Part shown: positions 28,701 to 35,690 of the stretch, piece after piece
Layout of the letters: each line of letters opens with the position of its first letter
How positions within the stretch are numbered: the stretch's first letter is position 1
NCBI GenBank assembly: GCA_030762935.1
Contig: CM060898.1
Coordinates: 96,702,781-96,766,780, forward strand
Reading direction: 5' to 3'
Source of the DNA: Hymenopus coronatus
Lineage: Eukaryota > Arthropoda > Insecta > Mantodea > Hymenopodidae
DNA length: 64,000 nucleotides
The notes under the pieces: generated by a model
What the model saw: the letters and a program-made list of their open reading frames with translations, nothing else
What the model was told of the DNA's origin: nothing
Databases searched by the model: none
Made by a program: the position numbers and the translations under genes

Positions 28701-29761
28701 AGCAGTGCCCAGAGAAGCAGCTCAACATAAGTTGCACGAAATGTCGGCAAAAACATGAGCTATGAGACAAAACCAGAAGCAGCCACCAATATATTTGACA
28801 ATGACCATGAAAGCCTATGAATTTACACTTATATGATGTTTGAAAATTTAGAAATCATATAAATGCATAACACTGACTTTTATACAGTTTGAGTGTGCTC
28901 TATCTTGCTGTTTTTATGTATTAAATCCCCTGAAGCCATATTATGCCCAAATCTTTGTCCATATCAAACTATATATTCTATCCAAAAGCACTTAATATTA
29001 AAATTCATTCCAAGGTTGACTTCAACAGTCAAGTTTCTTGCAGTGAGAAACACTGGCACCAATTGACAGCATTAACTATTGCCAACCTTAGAGCCAGTTC
29101 AGCCTGGTGCAATTGATATTGAGTATGGTGTCTGTGAGGTACAAGAGTCAGATATATTTTTAATGAACAAAATATTACCTTTGTGGGTCACTATAAGCTA
29201 GGAGTAATTCAAACAGTGCTTTCAAAGGCATAGCTAAGGGATTTTGGGGGTGGAGCCCTCCTTGCTAAAAGTATAAAAATGAATAGCAAAATAAAATTAT
29301 AATTTCAATTACTGCCTAATTCTATGAAAATAAAATATTGTTTTTCTAAATTTCAAATCACAATTAATTCTTATTTATTATTTGATTTTATAGTTTTTTT
29401 TTTCTCTGGCTATGCAACCTTTTAAAGATAATGGTCTCTGATAATGAAGTCCTTCTGGTGTGATTATTACTAAGAGATTATTGAAAGAGACCTCCTCAAT
29501 TTGCTCACTTGTAAGCTATGTTTTAAAATATGTCCTTCCAAGAATCCTGGATTCATCTCTGGCTCAGTGTGTTTCCCAAAATTGACCTGTAAATTGCAAG
29601 CACATAGTAATATTTCCCTTCATTTGTGTTATCAACAGAATCTCTGGATGAAAAACTATGAAGAGGAAATAGAACGACTGCAAGCAGATGTTATAAATAT
29701 TGAGGATATTAGCAATTCCTTACCAGATGGATGTTGGAAGAGAGTTACACTTGAGCCCTAG
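2451..29761 (+). CDS. LanB2: Laminin gamma chain (LAMC1/LanB2-type), C-terminal half, 11 exons
   Basis: This is the gamma subunit of the laminin heterotrimer, a secreted basement-membrane glycoprotein whose C-terminal half forms the three-stranded coiled-coil arm with alpha and beta chains. Visible in order are the end of the last LE (EGF-like) module (motif VEGRRCDRC), a CPAC cysteine pair where the arm begins, about 580 residues of charged Ala/Glu/Lys-rich heptads, and a terminal LPDGCW motif whose cysteine in this family links to the beta chain. There is no beta-type knot insertion, which favours gamma. Exons are 2451-2721, 8596-8774, 9130-9260, 9441-9551, 12095-12299, 12910-13147, 15873-16075, 19248-19406, 22522-22639, 23369-23481 and 29639-29761. 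All have AG/GT borders and compatible phases and total 1851 nt, ending in TAG. Sequons NVS, NTS, NLT and NAT are present. The N-terminal LN and most LE domains lie left of the window. Confidence 0.95.
3719..3865 (+). repeat. Interspersed repeat family R1, partial copy 1a
   Basis: Carries the 5' block of the family (TTTCTCTACATCTCTGTAAC, AAAAAGCTTATTCTTCTAT, then an AGCAGAAAC block) and stops before the central part. It lies directly upstream of the next copy in the same orientation. Confidence 0.6.
3866..4742 (+). repeat. Interspersed repeat family R1, copy 1
   Basis: Nearly complete. Blocks in order are the 5' end, AAAGCTGGTTGCTA, AGAATGAAGAGGTCTTCAGA, the palindrome TACCAAGTTTGGTA near 4540, a degenerate CA-rich stretch at 4588-4625, then the end hairpin at 4701-4740 closing with GAGAAAGT. 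Confidence 0.75.
4743..5110 (+). repeat. R1-linked flank segment shared with 33553-33900
   Basis: Sequence directly after R1 copy 1 that recurs directly after copy 5. Shared blocks are ATTTTGGAAGCAGAG, CTGTCTGTACATCCTAGAG, TTTAATAATTCAGCTAGTTC and GTAAATTAGATAA, in the same order. Confidence 0.65.
6425..6555 (-). mobile_element. tRNA-derived SINE, family S1 (minus copy)
   Basis: The minus strand shows box A-like AGTTCAGTTGGTTAGAG and box B-like TGGTTCAAATTCC, then an S1-type tail (ATATGATATTTAATTTTTC). It faces the plus copy at 6586 head to head. Confidence 0.65.
6586..6720 (+). mobile_element. tRNA-derived SINE, family S1 (plus copy)
   Basis: Box A-like TAGCCCAGTTGATTTGAG and box B-like TGGTTCAAACCCC, followed by the family tail CTATGGCAATGAACTTTTC. 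Confidence 0.65.
6993..7083. repeat. Short inverted-end repeat, copy 1
   Basis: About 90 bp bounded by CAGTCAAATGTAAC and its inverted counterpart ACATTTGACTACTG. It has a central GTTATTTCACTTGG block and is homologous to 24493-24584. Confidence 0.5.
7081..7160 (-). mobile_element. Decayed tRNA-like SINE fragment
   Basis: Only a box B-like AATTCAAATCCCAGC on the minus strand is clear. The box A region is eroded, so this is a weak call. Confidence 0.3.
7241..7366 (+). pseudogene. LINE ORF2 remnant, RNase H end
   Basis: One frame reads GNKGNEMADMLAKEDS, then GPKPFVLLSQKF. This matches the last RNase H motif (GNExAD.LAK) of I-type non-LTR retrotransposons and the linker after it. The frame upstream is broken by stops. 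It is a dead fragment inside a laminin intron. Confidence 0.6.
8596..8774 (+). CDS. LanB2: Laminin gamma exon b: coiled coil
   Basis: The acceptor is TTCATAG. Two nucleotides complete a serine codon from exon a, followed by 59 codons (EDKSLLERLEDL to ASESLE). The exon ends in phase 0 at a GTATGA donor. It contains an NVS sequon. Confidence 0.93.
9130..9260 (+). CDS. LanB2: Laminin gamma exon c: coiled coil
   Basis: The acceptor is TTTTAAAG and the donor is GTAAGT. It has 43 codons plus 2 nt, running ETMDYLQTDG to ARVLAEQ. The open frame is in phase with exons b and d although no ATG begins it. Confidence 0.9.
9441..9551 (+). CDS. LanB2: Laminin gamma exon d: coiled coil
   Basis: The acceptor is TGTTCCAG and the donor is GTAAAT. 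It encodes QEEEADEIQLIAAKAV to FKQQQNI with an NTS sequon and ends in phase 2. The intron before it is only 180 nt, one of the few short introns here. Confidence 0.92.
10330..10445 (-). mobile_element. Decayed tRNA-derived SINE, family S1
   Basis: The minus strand has TTAGCATGGATGGAAGAGC (box A-like) and GTGGTTCAGATCCC (box B-like), then a tail with TTCTAATTCTACCTTTCC. Confidence 0.45.
10862..11480 (-). pseudogene. hAT-superfamily transposase remnant (ZMYM/TTF-type), broken
   Basis: The minus-strand frame from about 11050 to 10862 reads TVITTTMTSLEPEICFSTTK, then RIKTFTRNTMGEDRLSALAM. This is the C-terminal hAT dimerisation region (family pattern with CFSTLKRIK and MxxDRLxxLA). One in-frame stop sits just upstream, and the frame further left in the protein shifts, so the gene is dead. 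The region has more CG dinucleotides than the intron around it. Terminal inverted repeats were not found. Confidence 0.7.
12095..12299 (+). CDS. LanB2: Laminin gamma exon e: coiled coil
   Basis: The acceptor has a good pyrimidine tract (TCTCTCTGTTACAG). One nucleotide plus 68 codons run EELRILGVNIED to ITSKE. A TIPDINIP segment rich in proline and isoleucine interrupts the heptads, giving a likely kink or loop as in other gamma chains. The donor is GTAATT. Confidence 0.93.
12910..13147 (+). CDS. LanB2: Laminin gamma exon f: coiled coil
   Basis: The acceptor is TTAAAAG and the donor is GTACGT. 79 codons plus 1 nt run ADRIKQKAEDLLAD to NTYKTLQ, strongly alanine/glutamate rich with clear heptad periodicity. 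Confidence 0.94.
13655..13895 (+). mobile_element. tRNA-derived SINE, family S2 (plus copy)
   Basis: The tRNA-like head has AGTGGTTAGACCACTTGCC and GGCCTGGGTTCAATC, then the family body GTAGTGGACAAAGCAG, GTTTTCTGAAGG and TTTTCCCCTGCCATT. It ends in a run of nine A. The body matches 50061-50439 and 51540-51868, and the 3' part differs. Confidence 0.75.
13912..15127 (-). mobile_element. mariner-family DNA transposon, decayed, both ends present
   Basis: Imperfect terminal inverted repeats (TGAGGGATGGTCACAAAG on the left; on the right, CTTTATGACCACCCCTCA) are flanked by TA on both sides, the mariner target. The minus strand near 14280-14160 carries transposase remnants: an LLHDNAP-like motif with the second catalytic aspartate and YSPDMALGDFFLFP, matching the mariner YSPDLAPxDF region with the third aspartate. 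Frames are broken by stops and shifts. Length 1216 bp, close to the usual 1.3 kb. Confidence 0.85.
15163..15217. repeat. (CT)n microsatellite
   Basis: An uninterrupted CT dinucleotide run of about 55 nt, 36 bp outside the right end of the mariner copy. Confidence 0.95.
15873..16075 (+). CDS. LanB2: Laminin gamma exon g: coiled coil
   Basis: The acceptor is AATTTCAG. Two nucleotides complete GAG, then 67 codons run FDNQVRDSKDQ to FAEQASQ, ending in phase 0 at GTATAA. Confidence 0.93.
16130..16395 (-). mobile_element. tRNA-derived SINE, family S3 copy 1
   Basis: The minus-strand head has TTGTTAAGGCACAAACTTAT and a worn box B (ATGTTAAAATCATGCC). The body runs to about 16130 and aligns with the copy at 17090-17345. 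Confidence 0.55.
17090..17345 (-). mobile_element. tRNA-derived SINE, family S3 copy 2
   Basis: The minus-strand head has GTGGCTGATGTCATTAAGAC and TGGATAAATCCCATCAGGAC (eroded box B). The shared tail blocks are TTTCATTTCAAGTATCATC and GTCCACTGCC, also seen in copy 1. Confidence 0.55.
18209..18303. repeat. Near-perfect hairpin (31-bp arms, 33-nt loop)
   Basis: Left arm 18209-18239 and right arm 18273-18303 are inverted copies that differ at one position. Both contain ATAGCAACCAAGTT in inverted sense. Low arm divergence suggests a recent origin or correction by the hairpin itself. Confidence 0.85.
18421..18545 (+). mobile_element. tRNA-derived SINE, family S1
   Basis: Clear box A-like TAGCTCAGTGATTAGAGC and box B-like GTGGTTTAAATCCC, then the tail GCTATGACAATGAATTTTTC. 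The best S1 copy in the window. Confidence 0.75.
19248..19406 (+). CDS. LanB2: Laminin gamma exon h: coiled coil
   Basis: The acceptor is CATTTAG and the donor is GTAAAA. 53 whole codons run EADIIRQRADETKNEAEKL to ARDENLTTE, with an NLT sequon. Phase is 0 at both ends. Confidence 0.94.
19558..20400 (+). repeat. Interspersed repeat family R1, copy 2 (3'-truncated)
   Basis: The 5' block (TTTCTCTGCCTAATC), GCATGGCCAGGAGT, ACAAATAAGATTTCAGAGGC and AAAGGGTAGTTTGGGGTG are in order. It stops at the GCCGCATTCTTAGAAGA block, before the palindrome and CA tract. A TA microsatellite sits inside. Confidence 0.7.
19712..19760. repeat. (TA)n microsatellite
   Basis: An uninterrupted AT/TA run followed by CATACATACA, inside R1 copy 2. 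Confidence 0.95.
20492..20945 (+). repeat. 65-bp direct repeat flanking U1
   Basis: 20492-20560 and 20877-20945 align as ATAACATAYCT, then TGTARAAAGYTTTACCTAAT, then AATTGCA. This direct pair encloses most of U1 copy 1. Confidence 0.45.
20555..20790 (+). repeat. Unclassified interspersed repeat U1, copy 1
   Basis: Shares a G-run, CCTTGCTAATAAAATTAT, TTAATTCAGTAATCATTTGA and TTTTTCTGGTTATGC blocks, in order, with 29222-29425. No coding frame. Confidence 0.5.
21507..22447 (-). repeat. Interspersed repeat family R1, copy 3 (full length)
   Basis: Runs from the hairpin end (ACTTTCTCTACACATACT on plus) through a 73-nt GT-rich tract and TACCAAACTTGGTA to the other end, CATGTGAATGGAACACATCA. The most complete copy. 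Confidence 0.85.
21652..21724. repeat. GT/GC-interspersed microsatellite inside R1 copy 3
   Basis: Imperfect GT repeat with GC and GA steps, at the same internal point where other R1 copies carry CA, GAGT or short tracts. Confidence 0.9.
22522..22639 (+). CDS. LanB2: Laminin gamma exon i: coiled coil
   Basis: The acceptor is TTTGATATAG and the donor is GTAAGA. 39 codons plus 1 nt run AKSKVGQAKSK to KALPAI, with an NAT sequon. Confidence 0.93.
23369..23481 (+). CDS. LanB2: Laminin gamma exon j: coiled coil
   Basis: The acceptor is TGTCTATTAG. Two nucleotides complete an aspartate codon, then 37 codons run TALLDDLEKRLEKAEEDF to ARLSQ. The donor is GTAATG, phase 0. Confidence 0.93.
24029..24595 (-). 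pseudogene. Probable LINE ORF2 C-terminal remnant
   Basis: The minus-strand frames read FHSPALERKRYILLRAWENL and a downstream FRLTYGGLGAF segment. The former resembles the H-C-PALE-R zinc-knuckle-like end found after RNase H in I/R1-type LINEs. The frame is broken in two. A short repeat at its edge (24493-24584) also occurs beside the LINE scrap at 7.2 kb. Confidence 0.4.
24493..24584. repeat. Short inverted-end repeat, copy 2
   Basis: Bounded by TAGTCAAATGTAATCC and the inverted ACATTTGACTACAG. The central GGTTATTTCACATGGATC block matches copy 1 at 6993-7083. Confidence 0.5.
25068..25922 (+). repeat. Interspersed repeat family R1, copy 4
   Basis: Starts TCTGATGTGTTCCATTCAC and ends with the hairpin terminus TTCTCTATACACTATGTG, then GTAGAGTAAGTAAAA. 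The CA position is short here (ACACACAGATC). Confidence 0.8.
27057..27865 (-). mobile_element. Penelope-like retroelement, 5'-truncated copy
   Basis: An inverted homologue of 28030-28798. The minus strand holds a GVYKI motif of the GIY-YIG endonuclease near 27570, but several residues after it are lost in a small deletion, and later frames have stops. The homologous part starts about 27865, abutting the opposite copy. Confidence 0.75.
27866..28798 (+). mobile_element. Penelope-like retroelement, longer truncated copy with GIY-YIG domain
   Basis: The plus-strand frame begins in the end of reverse transcriptase (RKGNGNTGHL, then TERYTSADSHHPPSVKLAM and a RAEHICS motif). After a stop-containing linker it reads GVYKIKCECRESYVGQTARS, then EHLRYIKHSQSKKSA. 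GVY, YVG, the following R and E-H match the GIY-YIG endonuclease of Penelope elements. Shifts and stops make it non-functional. Confidence 0.85.
29222..29425 (+). repeat. Unclassified interspersed repeat U1, copy 2
   Basis: Begins GGCATAGCTAAGGGATTTTG, then GGGGGTGGAGCCCTCC and AATAAAATTATAATTTCAAT, ending TTTTCTCTGGCTATGC. Homologous to 20555-20790. Confidence 0.5.
29639..29761 (+). CDS. LanB2: Laminin gamma terminal coding exon k
   Basis: The acceptor is TTATCAACAG. 40 codons plus TAG run NLWMKNYEEEIERLQ to a C-terminal tail after LPDGCW. The cysteine matches the family position that disulphide-bonds to the laminin beta chain near the LG domains. The chain ends Leu-Glu-Pro, so the acidic residue near the C-terminus is the penultimate one. 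The 6.2-kb intron before this exon holds the Penelope pair. Confidence 0.95.
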   Translation, partial: NLWMKNYEEEIERLQADVINIEDISNSLPDGCWKRVTLEP

Positions 29762-30880
29762 TGGAGTGCAATTGTGACTTATGAAGATTTTAACAGGTGG
29801 CCAAAAATGGCTGTGATGTCAAATACTCGGACAGAAACAAATCAGAACTAAGACATTAAAGTAACATTTAGCATACATTTTGAAAGAGGAAAACTTGATG
29901 TGATTGTGTGAGATCATTTGATCATTTATGATTATGATAGGACTGCTATTAAAAATGGCATTTGGAGGGCTAATCAAAATACTTGGTGAAACAAATTTTA
30001 CCCTTGGGAGAATGTCAGTCTTGGCTATTATACCCAAGTGCTTTCGTTATTCCATTTTAAATCATAAAAGTTTAGCCCTAACAATTTGCTGCTCCAGTGG
30101 ACCAATACAAAACCATGCAATAAAAAAGAATACCAAAGAAAATCTTCTCAGCATCTGAGAAAGAAGGGAGACAGCAAAGGAATGGTACAAAAGCTCATGA
30201 TATAAATATAATAGGCCACTAATTATTTGTATTTATTTTAAGACTATTTCAACTAGGTTATGAAATTTATATCAACAAATATTAATAACATCTTTACATA
30301 AAATAATTATCTAGAGACACATTTCTCCTTTTTAAGTCAAGCTGATACTCCAGATAATGTAAACTTTTTTGATTTCAGACTTGAGAAATAATGGTTTCAG
30401 TGGCTTTTTTCAATAATCATAACACCATAATTTGTAACAAATATGAGCTTTTATACCATTCTACCACTACCTTATGTGGCACGAAGACACTTTTCTTGTC
30501 TTCTTAACTGGATCTTTTTAAAGAACAATTTTTTGTAATAGAATGTGCCATATTTTTATATGTAATAGTCTACGTAGCTGTAAAAATTAACATGTTAAAT
30601 TCTGATTTAGTATTTAATGGATTTAGATTGTATATCACCTTTCCTTAAATCAAACTCCTAATTATATTTCACATGTCTAAACTATCTGTAATATATTAGA
30701 ATAAGTTTTATTCCATTTATTTCAAAGATGATAAATCCCTCAGCGAAATCAAGTACCTTGCAACAATCTTTTTATACCAAAGATGTTTTAGTGAGTTCCA
30801 TTTCGTGCCTAGTTGAGAATGTAGTTTAGACAACTCACAAGTTTACACTGCCACTGCAATAAAGCTATTTTGTATGTTTT
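29762..30880 (+). other. Probable 3' UTR of the laminin gamma gene
   Basis: AT-rich sequence with no long open frame between the TAG and the first AATAAA that has a strong downstream GT-rich element. The cleavage point around 30880 is inferred. Confidence 0.6.
30858..30863 (+). promoter_or_regulatory. Polyadenylation signal for laminin gamma
   Basis: Canonical AATAAA followed within about 10-30 nt by a GT-rich stretch (TGTATGTTTTGTGGTGT), the usual metazoan arrangement. It is about 1.1 kb after the stop codon. Confidence 0.6.
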
Positions 30881-32329
30881 GTGGTGTATTACAGCATAAA
30901 ACTCATTAAAGATGTATTTTGGAAAACACAATAGTTATAATTTATTTTAAAATCATTTCAGTAAATGAAGAGGTGATCAAAGGTAGGTATGTTACATACA
31001 TCCTGAGATAGTACATAATATAAACAATTATATTATGTTAATTTGTGTTTGCCAAACTATTTTGACAATAGATTTACATAAAAAAAATTTTCAAAATGTT
31101 TTGCTTGCTTAATATCAAATTTTATGCATGGAATAGCCTTCTTGTCATTTTATTGATTATGGTTAAAAACAACTGAAACTTGAGACCAAAGAACCTCAAA
31201 TAGAACAATTGCATTTGCTATAACCAAATTAAGAATGGGAAACAGACAATATTTAATAGCTTAACATATACATTGGTTAATACACCCCTAATGGTAACCA
31301 AGTACAAAAAGGAATGTGAGCAGATTTTGAAAACTATATGGCACATTGGTTTCAGGAAATTTTGGTGGATAAAAAGATTAAGAGCTCAAAATCAAGAAGC
31401 AAATCACCACACTTTTATCAATAGAAAAACAAGCAATTTTTATGAAGTTTACATGTCATCCCAGTACCACAAAGAAATTTCAAAAGGCTTTTAAGGATCA
31501 CATTCAGTGGTGGCTGCTGTGTAAGAGAACAAGAGCAGGTGAACACCCTAGCTTTTGACACCTTGTGGACTTATTTGATTATTTTTTCTTTCAATGCTAT
31601 TAAATGTAATGTATATGGGTAATTTAAAATCTACGACATTTGAATCTACTGTACTACTCATCTAAACATGGCAACATCACCCCTAGCACATCTTGGATGT
31701 TTACTATGCATCTCTCGACTACAAATTCTCGTCGATGCCACAGAAGTTGCCTACACATCAGCTGCAAGTGTGCAGAAAGTTGGGAGCCCCCATTTGGTTA
31801 TCATCTTGCCTTAAATCCCGCCAGATGATAGCATACTAAACAGTTATGCCAATTCACTTAAATGTACAGTGAAATTTAGATCTGAAATTAGTATATGTAT
31901 TTAGTATTTTATGTTATGCATATTATCATAGAGTATTGAGGTTACTATTTTTAACAGCAAATTCATCTGTTTAGTAGAATTTCTTTTAACTATAGTCAAG
32001 TGACCAAATTGTATTCATTGTTATATTGCTATTTGATATCAAACACTTCCATAAGCAGCAGTTTGATAGTAATTGTTTGTGTGTGCAGATGATACTTGCA
32101 GTACTCAATATAGTAGAAAACCAACCACTGGATCACCTATGAAAATGTCAAACATAGCCCTTGGCAAAACATTGGGAACTTTGAGACCCAATGGACCATG
32201 GCTTACAAGCCCAGAAAATAGTTTCATTAGTTAACAGTGTTTAATTTCAGTCTGTAATTTACCTGAAGTTCTCACGTTGAATGGCTTTTATGTGAGTTAA
32301 AACCTTAGAGCATTGAATGTCATACCAGC

Positions 32330-32440
32330 ATTTTGTCACAGTAGCTAATGGTTAGAGCAACTGCATGGAGAGCATGTTCAAATCCCGGCTATGGCACTTA
32401 AATTTTCAGCTGGTTTTAATAATAACAATTTTATCACATG
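32330..32440 (+). mobile_element. tRNA-derived SINE, family S1
   Basis: CAGTAGCTAATGGTTAGAGC (box A-like), ATGTTCAAATCCCGGC (box B-like), then the S1 tail CTATGGCACTTAAATTTTC. Confidence 0.65.
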
Positions 32441-32820
32441 TTCGACTCAATGGATTGATAGATGGGGACCAGTTCCTGGCCAGTCACTAAATCCTGCAAT
32501 CCTCTACTATTTTCTGCTGGGTGCAATGAAAAATATGGGGTAAAATACTCTTGCAACTTCAGAGGAAGACCTCATTGCATGCATCCAGAGAGTGATAGAA
32601 ACTCTTACCATGCAACTGCACCTACTGGCTCATTTGTTTCAGGCTCAGCACTGCTCAGCTTCTGCAATCAAGTGGGATGTTGAATGTGCTGCTCTGCAGG
32701 TATTATTGATGAAATGTAAAATGCATAACCATCACCATAATTGAACCATTTTCAAACTTTTTTTGATGCCCTACAGTGCCCAAACCCTGCTTTTCCAGAC
32801 ATGGTTTCCTTCTTGAAAAA

Positions 32821-33552
32821 TCTTGTTTTACTCTCACATGACTTTCTCTACCTATCTGTAACAAATTATTGTTAATAAGCTTATTCTTTTATCTAGTTCA
32901 TGCTAATCAAGATAAATATTAGCAGAAACAGTTTTATTACTTAGTTCCTTATAGGTAAAAGGGAAATAAAGGAATACACTAGGCTAGACTGACAGTCAAA
33001 TGCTTAAAATGTGGTTGCTATGGTATAGAAATCTGATTCTTTGTGTGATCAGATGTTGACAAGTTCCCGTATGAGAAAAGTATTAAGAATTTAAAAACTG
33101 AAATCCATAACAAAGAATATTTTAAAAACAGTCAACTCCAGAAGAAAAAAAAAAATGTTTTAACGAGCTCTACATTTATTATGTAGTAAGCAAAATTCAT
33201 TCAGAATAAAGAGTCTTCAGAGACTATTCCTAGAAAATTCAAAATATACATTTTATTTGTCTTGTAAAGGATAGTTGGAGAAGCGGGGATTTTCTTGAAA
33301 ATCTTTGTGTCGCATCCTTGGAAAATACTGAACTTAAATACCAAGTTTGGTATTTAACAGACTTTTTATTTTTGAGCTATGCTGTCCACAGACACATACA
33401 CACAAACCTTTTCCTTGAAAAGCCTTTTTTTTTTTTTTGGATTCAGGAGATCCCAAAACATGTATTTCTGGTGAAATTTCGGTATCACATTTTTGGGTGC
33501 AATACAATACCTTCTCGATACACTATGTACATAGTACGTGTAGAGAAAGTAA
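32821..33552 (+). repeat. Interspersed repeat family R1, copy 5
   Basis: 5' end worn (TCTTGTTTTACTCTCACATG), with an internal deletion around 33190. The palindrome TACCAAGTTTGGTA and the terminal hairpin are present. The CA tract is short (GACACATACACACAAACC). Confidence 0.75.
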
Positions 33553-33900
33553 AAATGATTAATTTGCCATCCCACACAACATACTACTATGTGCACACCT
33601 TTTCTTGTGTGGACAGCTCCCTAGTCATCATTCAGCAATTTTGGAAGCAGAGCTTACAAATATTGATACATGAAGTACTCTATATACCCTGATATCAAGT
33701 GGCTTTAATCCTAAGTCTCATCCTGTCTGTACATCCTAGAGGAACACATACATATGAGCTGTGTTTAATAATTCAGCTAGTTCACGGTAAATTAGATAAT
33801 TTATTCACCATAATGGCTGAGGGCCTCAAAGAAAGAAACTTTGTTTCACTGCAGAAAGACAGGTGGGCAAGCTATCTGTAAAAACTAGTGCCCAAGAAAA
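33553..33900 (+). repeat. R1-linked flank segment shared with 4743-5110
   Basis: Has the same ordered blocks as the segment after copy 1 (ATTTTGGAAGCAGAG to GTGCCCAAGAAA). Confidence 0.65.
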
Positions 33901-35289
33901 GCTGCGGGATAGTAAGTGTTGTTGGAATTTTTTAAGACATCCAGTAGAATTATGGATATATTTTCAGAATATTGTGGATAAAAATAATCAATGAGATTAG
34001 TCTAATGGAGAAGGTTAAAATTGAATTTATCCTCAGAAATAATTTATTACATTAGTATTTCAGTTAAGAAGGTTAGTCTTACATTTTGGGATACAGAACT
34101 AAAAAAATTATATTTTGAAGTGAATTTCACTCAGTAATGATTAGAGGAAGACATTTCGGTTATATGTATATTTCTTTTTATTATTTCTATTTAAGTAAAC
34201 TAAAACAAAAATGGTTTAGAATGAATTTTATTAGTCACAATACAGCAGGCCGTAATGAGCCATTTTACATTTCATTCTCATTTTACAATCTGTCTCCATC
34301 TTAAATAATAAACTCAGTCATGAGATCTTTAAGTAACATAACAGTATACTTATGCACAAAAAAATTAATGCACAGCCCCTGGCCTTTCATCCTAGATTTA
34401 TATGCTATCTCTTTCTCTGTCCAACATGCTCATGAAAATTATGTCTTTTAAGTTTTATAATCCATGCTGTGCTTATAGTGTAATTATGCAGATGAAGCAC
34501 CACACTAAAAGGTGGCACACAGTGCAACAATTAAAATATAAATTATATATGTTATTTAAATAAAATAAATATAAACATACCATGAAAATGAGTTGATACA
34601 TCACCTAATGATAAAACAGAAATAACTATGAGCCGTATCCTTATGCAAAAAATAATCCTTCAGTTTTCCTATCCAATGGTATGATATTTTTACAGATTCA
34701 TATTTTATCCAGTTAGTATGCTGGATTATGCAGTTGTCAAAAAATGTGCAAACACTGCTTCTGTAAATGTGGATAAGTTTATGATGTGAGGTGAAAAACT
34801 GCAGTGCACATTATAGTTTATGCAAAATGAGAGAGATATAATTAGTCACATTACTTACTCAGATATTTATTTCAGAGACATTGTATCTCTATTTCAACTG
34901 CTGTCTGATTGAAGATCATTATCCTTTGCCACCTTGCAGTGATAAATATTGCATTTTTACATGTAAATTATACTATGCCAGACAAACTGTCTCAAAAGGC
35001 ACAATGCAACCAGATAAAAGTTGAACTGGGTTTCATGAAGCTGCAACAAGCTCAGAATTCAATTATATGTGTCCAACATATTTTTTTAGAAGTAACTTTA
35101 ACCAAAAAAGTTCTCTACATTCTACACTCTACTTCATTTTTTTACAGGACAGCCAAGGCATTTTTTCTCTTTGTATACAAACTATTGAGATGGCATAAAA
35201 TAGTTGCCTAATCTTCATAAAATAATTTCATTTGCAATATTTGGACATGTAATACAAACTATATCTGCTGAGCATCATAATTCACAAAA

Positions 35290-35690
35290 AGCGAGGCCCT
35301 GCCATTTGCAGTGGCATAGACAGGACAGAGGGGTTATGCACAAGTTATTTTCTGGGTATTAACCACCTCCAGGTGAGAAAGATGACCATAAGTGATATGC
35401 CAAAATATAATTGAGACTCCCAAGTCTTTCTCCTATTCCCAGGCTAAGATTATAAGTGCATACCTTTAAAAAGAAGCAGTATGATTCCAGAAGAGGCCAA
35501 TTTGGATCATGTAAGTGCTGCCAGTGTTGTGGAATTTTGTCCCACAGGAGTTCTTTTAATGCCAGTAAATCTACTGACAAGGGGCTGTCTCTTTTAAGCA
35601 TACTTAAAAACTATCAGTCTGGCCAGGTTTGAACCTGCGACCTTCAGATCAGAAGCCATCACCTAACCAACTGAGTTACCCAAACTGATT
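35290..35690 (-). mobile_element. tRNA-derived SINE, family S4
   Basis: The minus-strand head has GTAACTCAGTTGGTTAGG and CGCAGGTTCAAACCTGGCC (good boxes A and B). The body then has AGTAGATTTACTGGCATTAA and CAGGAGTTCTTTTAATGCC on plus, a block I associate with a widespread arthropod SINE. About 400 bp. Confidence 0.75.

Larger units (their letters stand above)
23482..29638 (+). other. Laminin intron j-k (6.2 kb)
   Basis: Largest intron seen. It contains the LINE remnant, R1 copy 4, the Penelope pair and U1 copy 2. 25930-27050 is AT-rich with nothing recognisable. Confidence 0.75.

Noticed and set aside
27102..28770. Several 70-95-codon frames with similar proteins on opposite strands
   Set aside because: They arise because the two Penelope copies are inverted. 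These frames are antisense or non-coding parts of that element.
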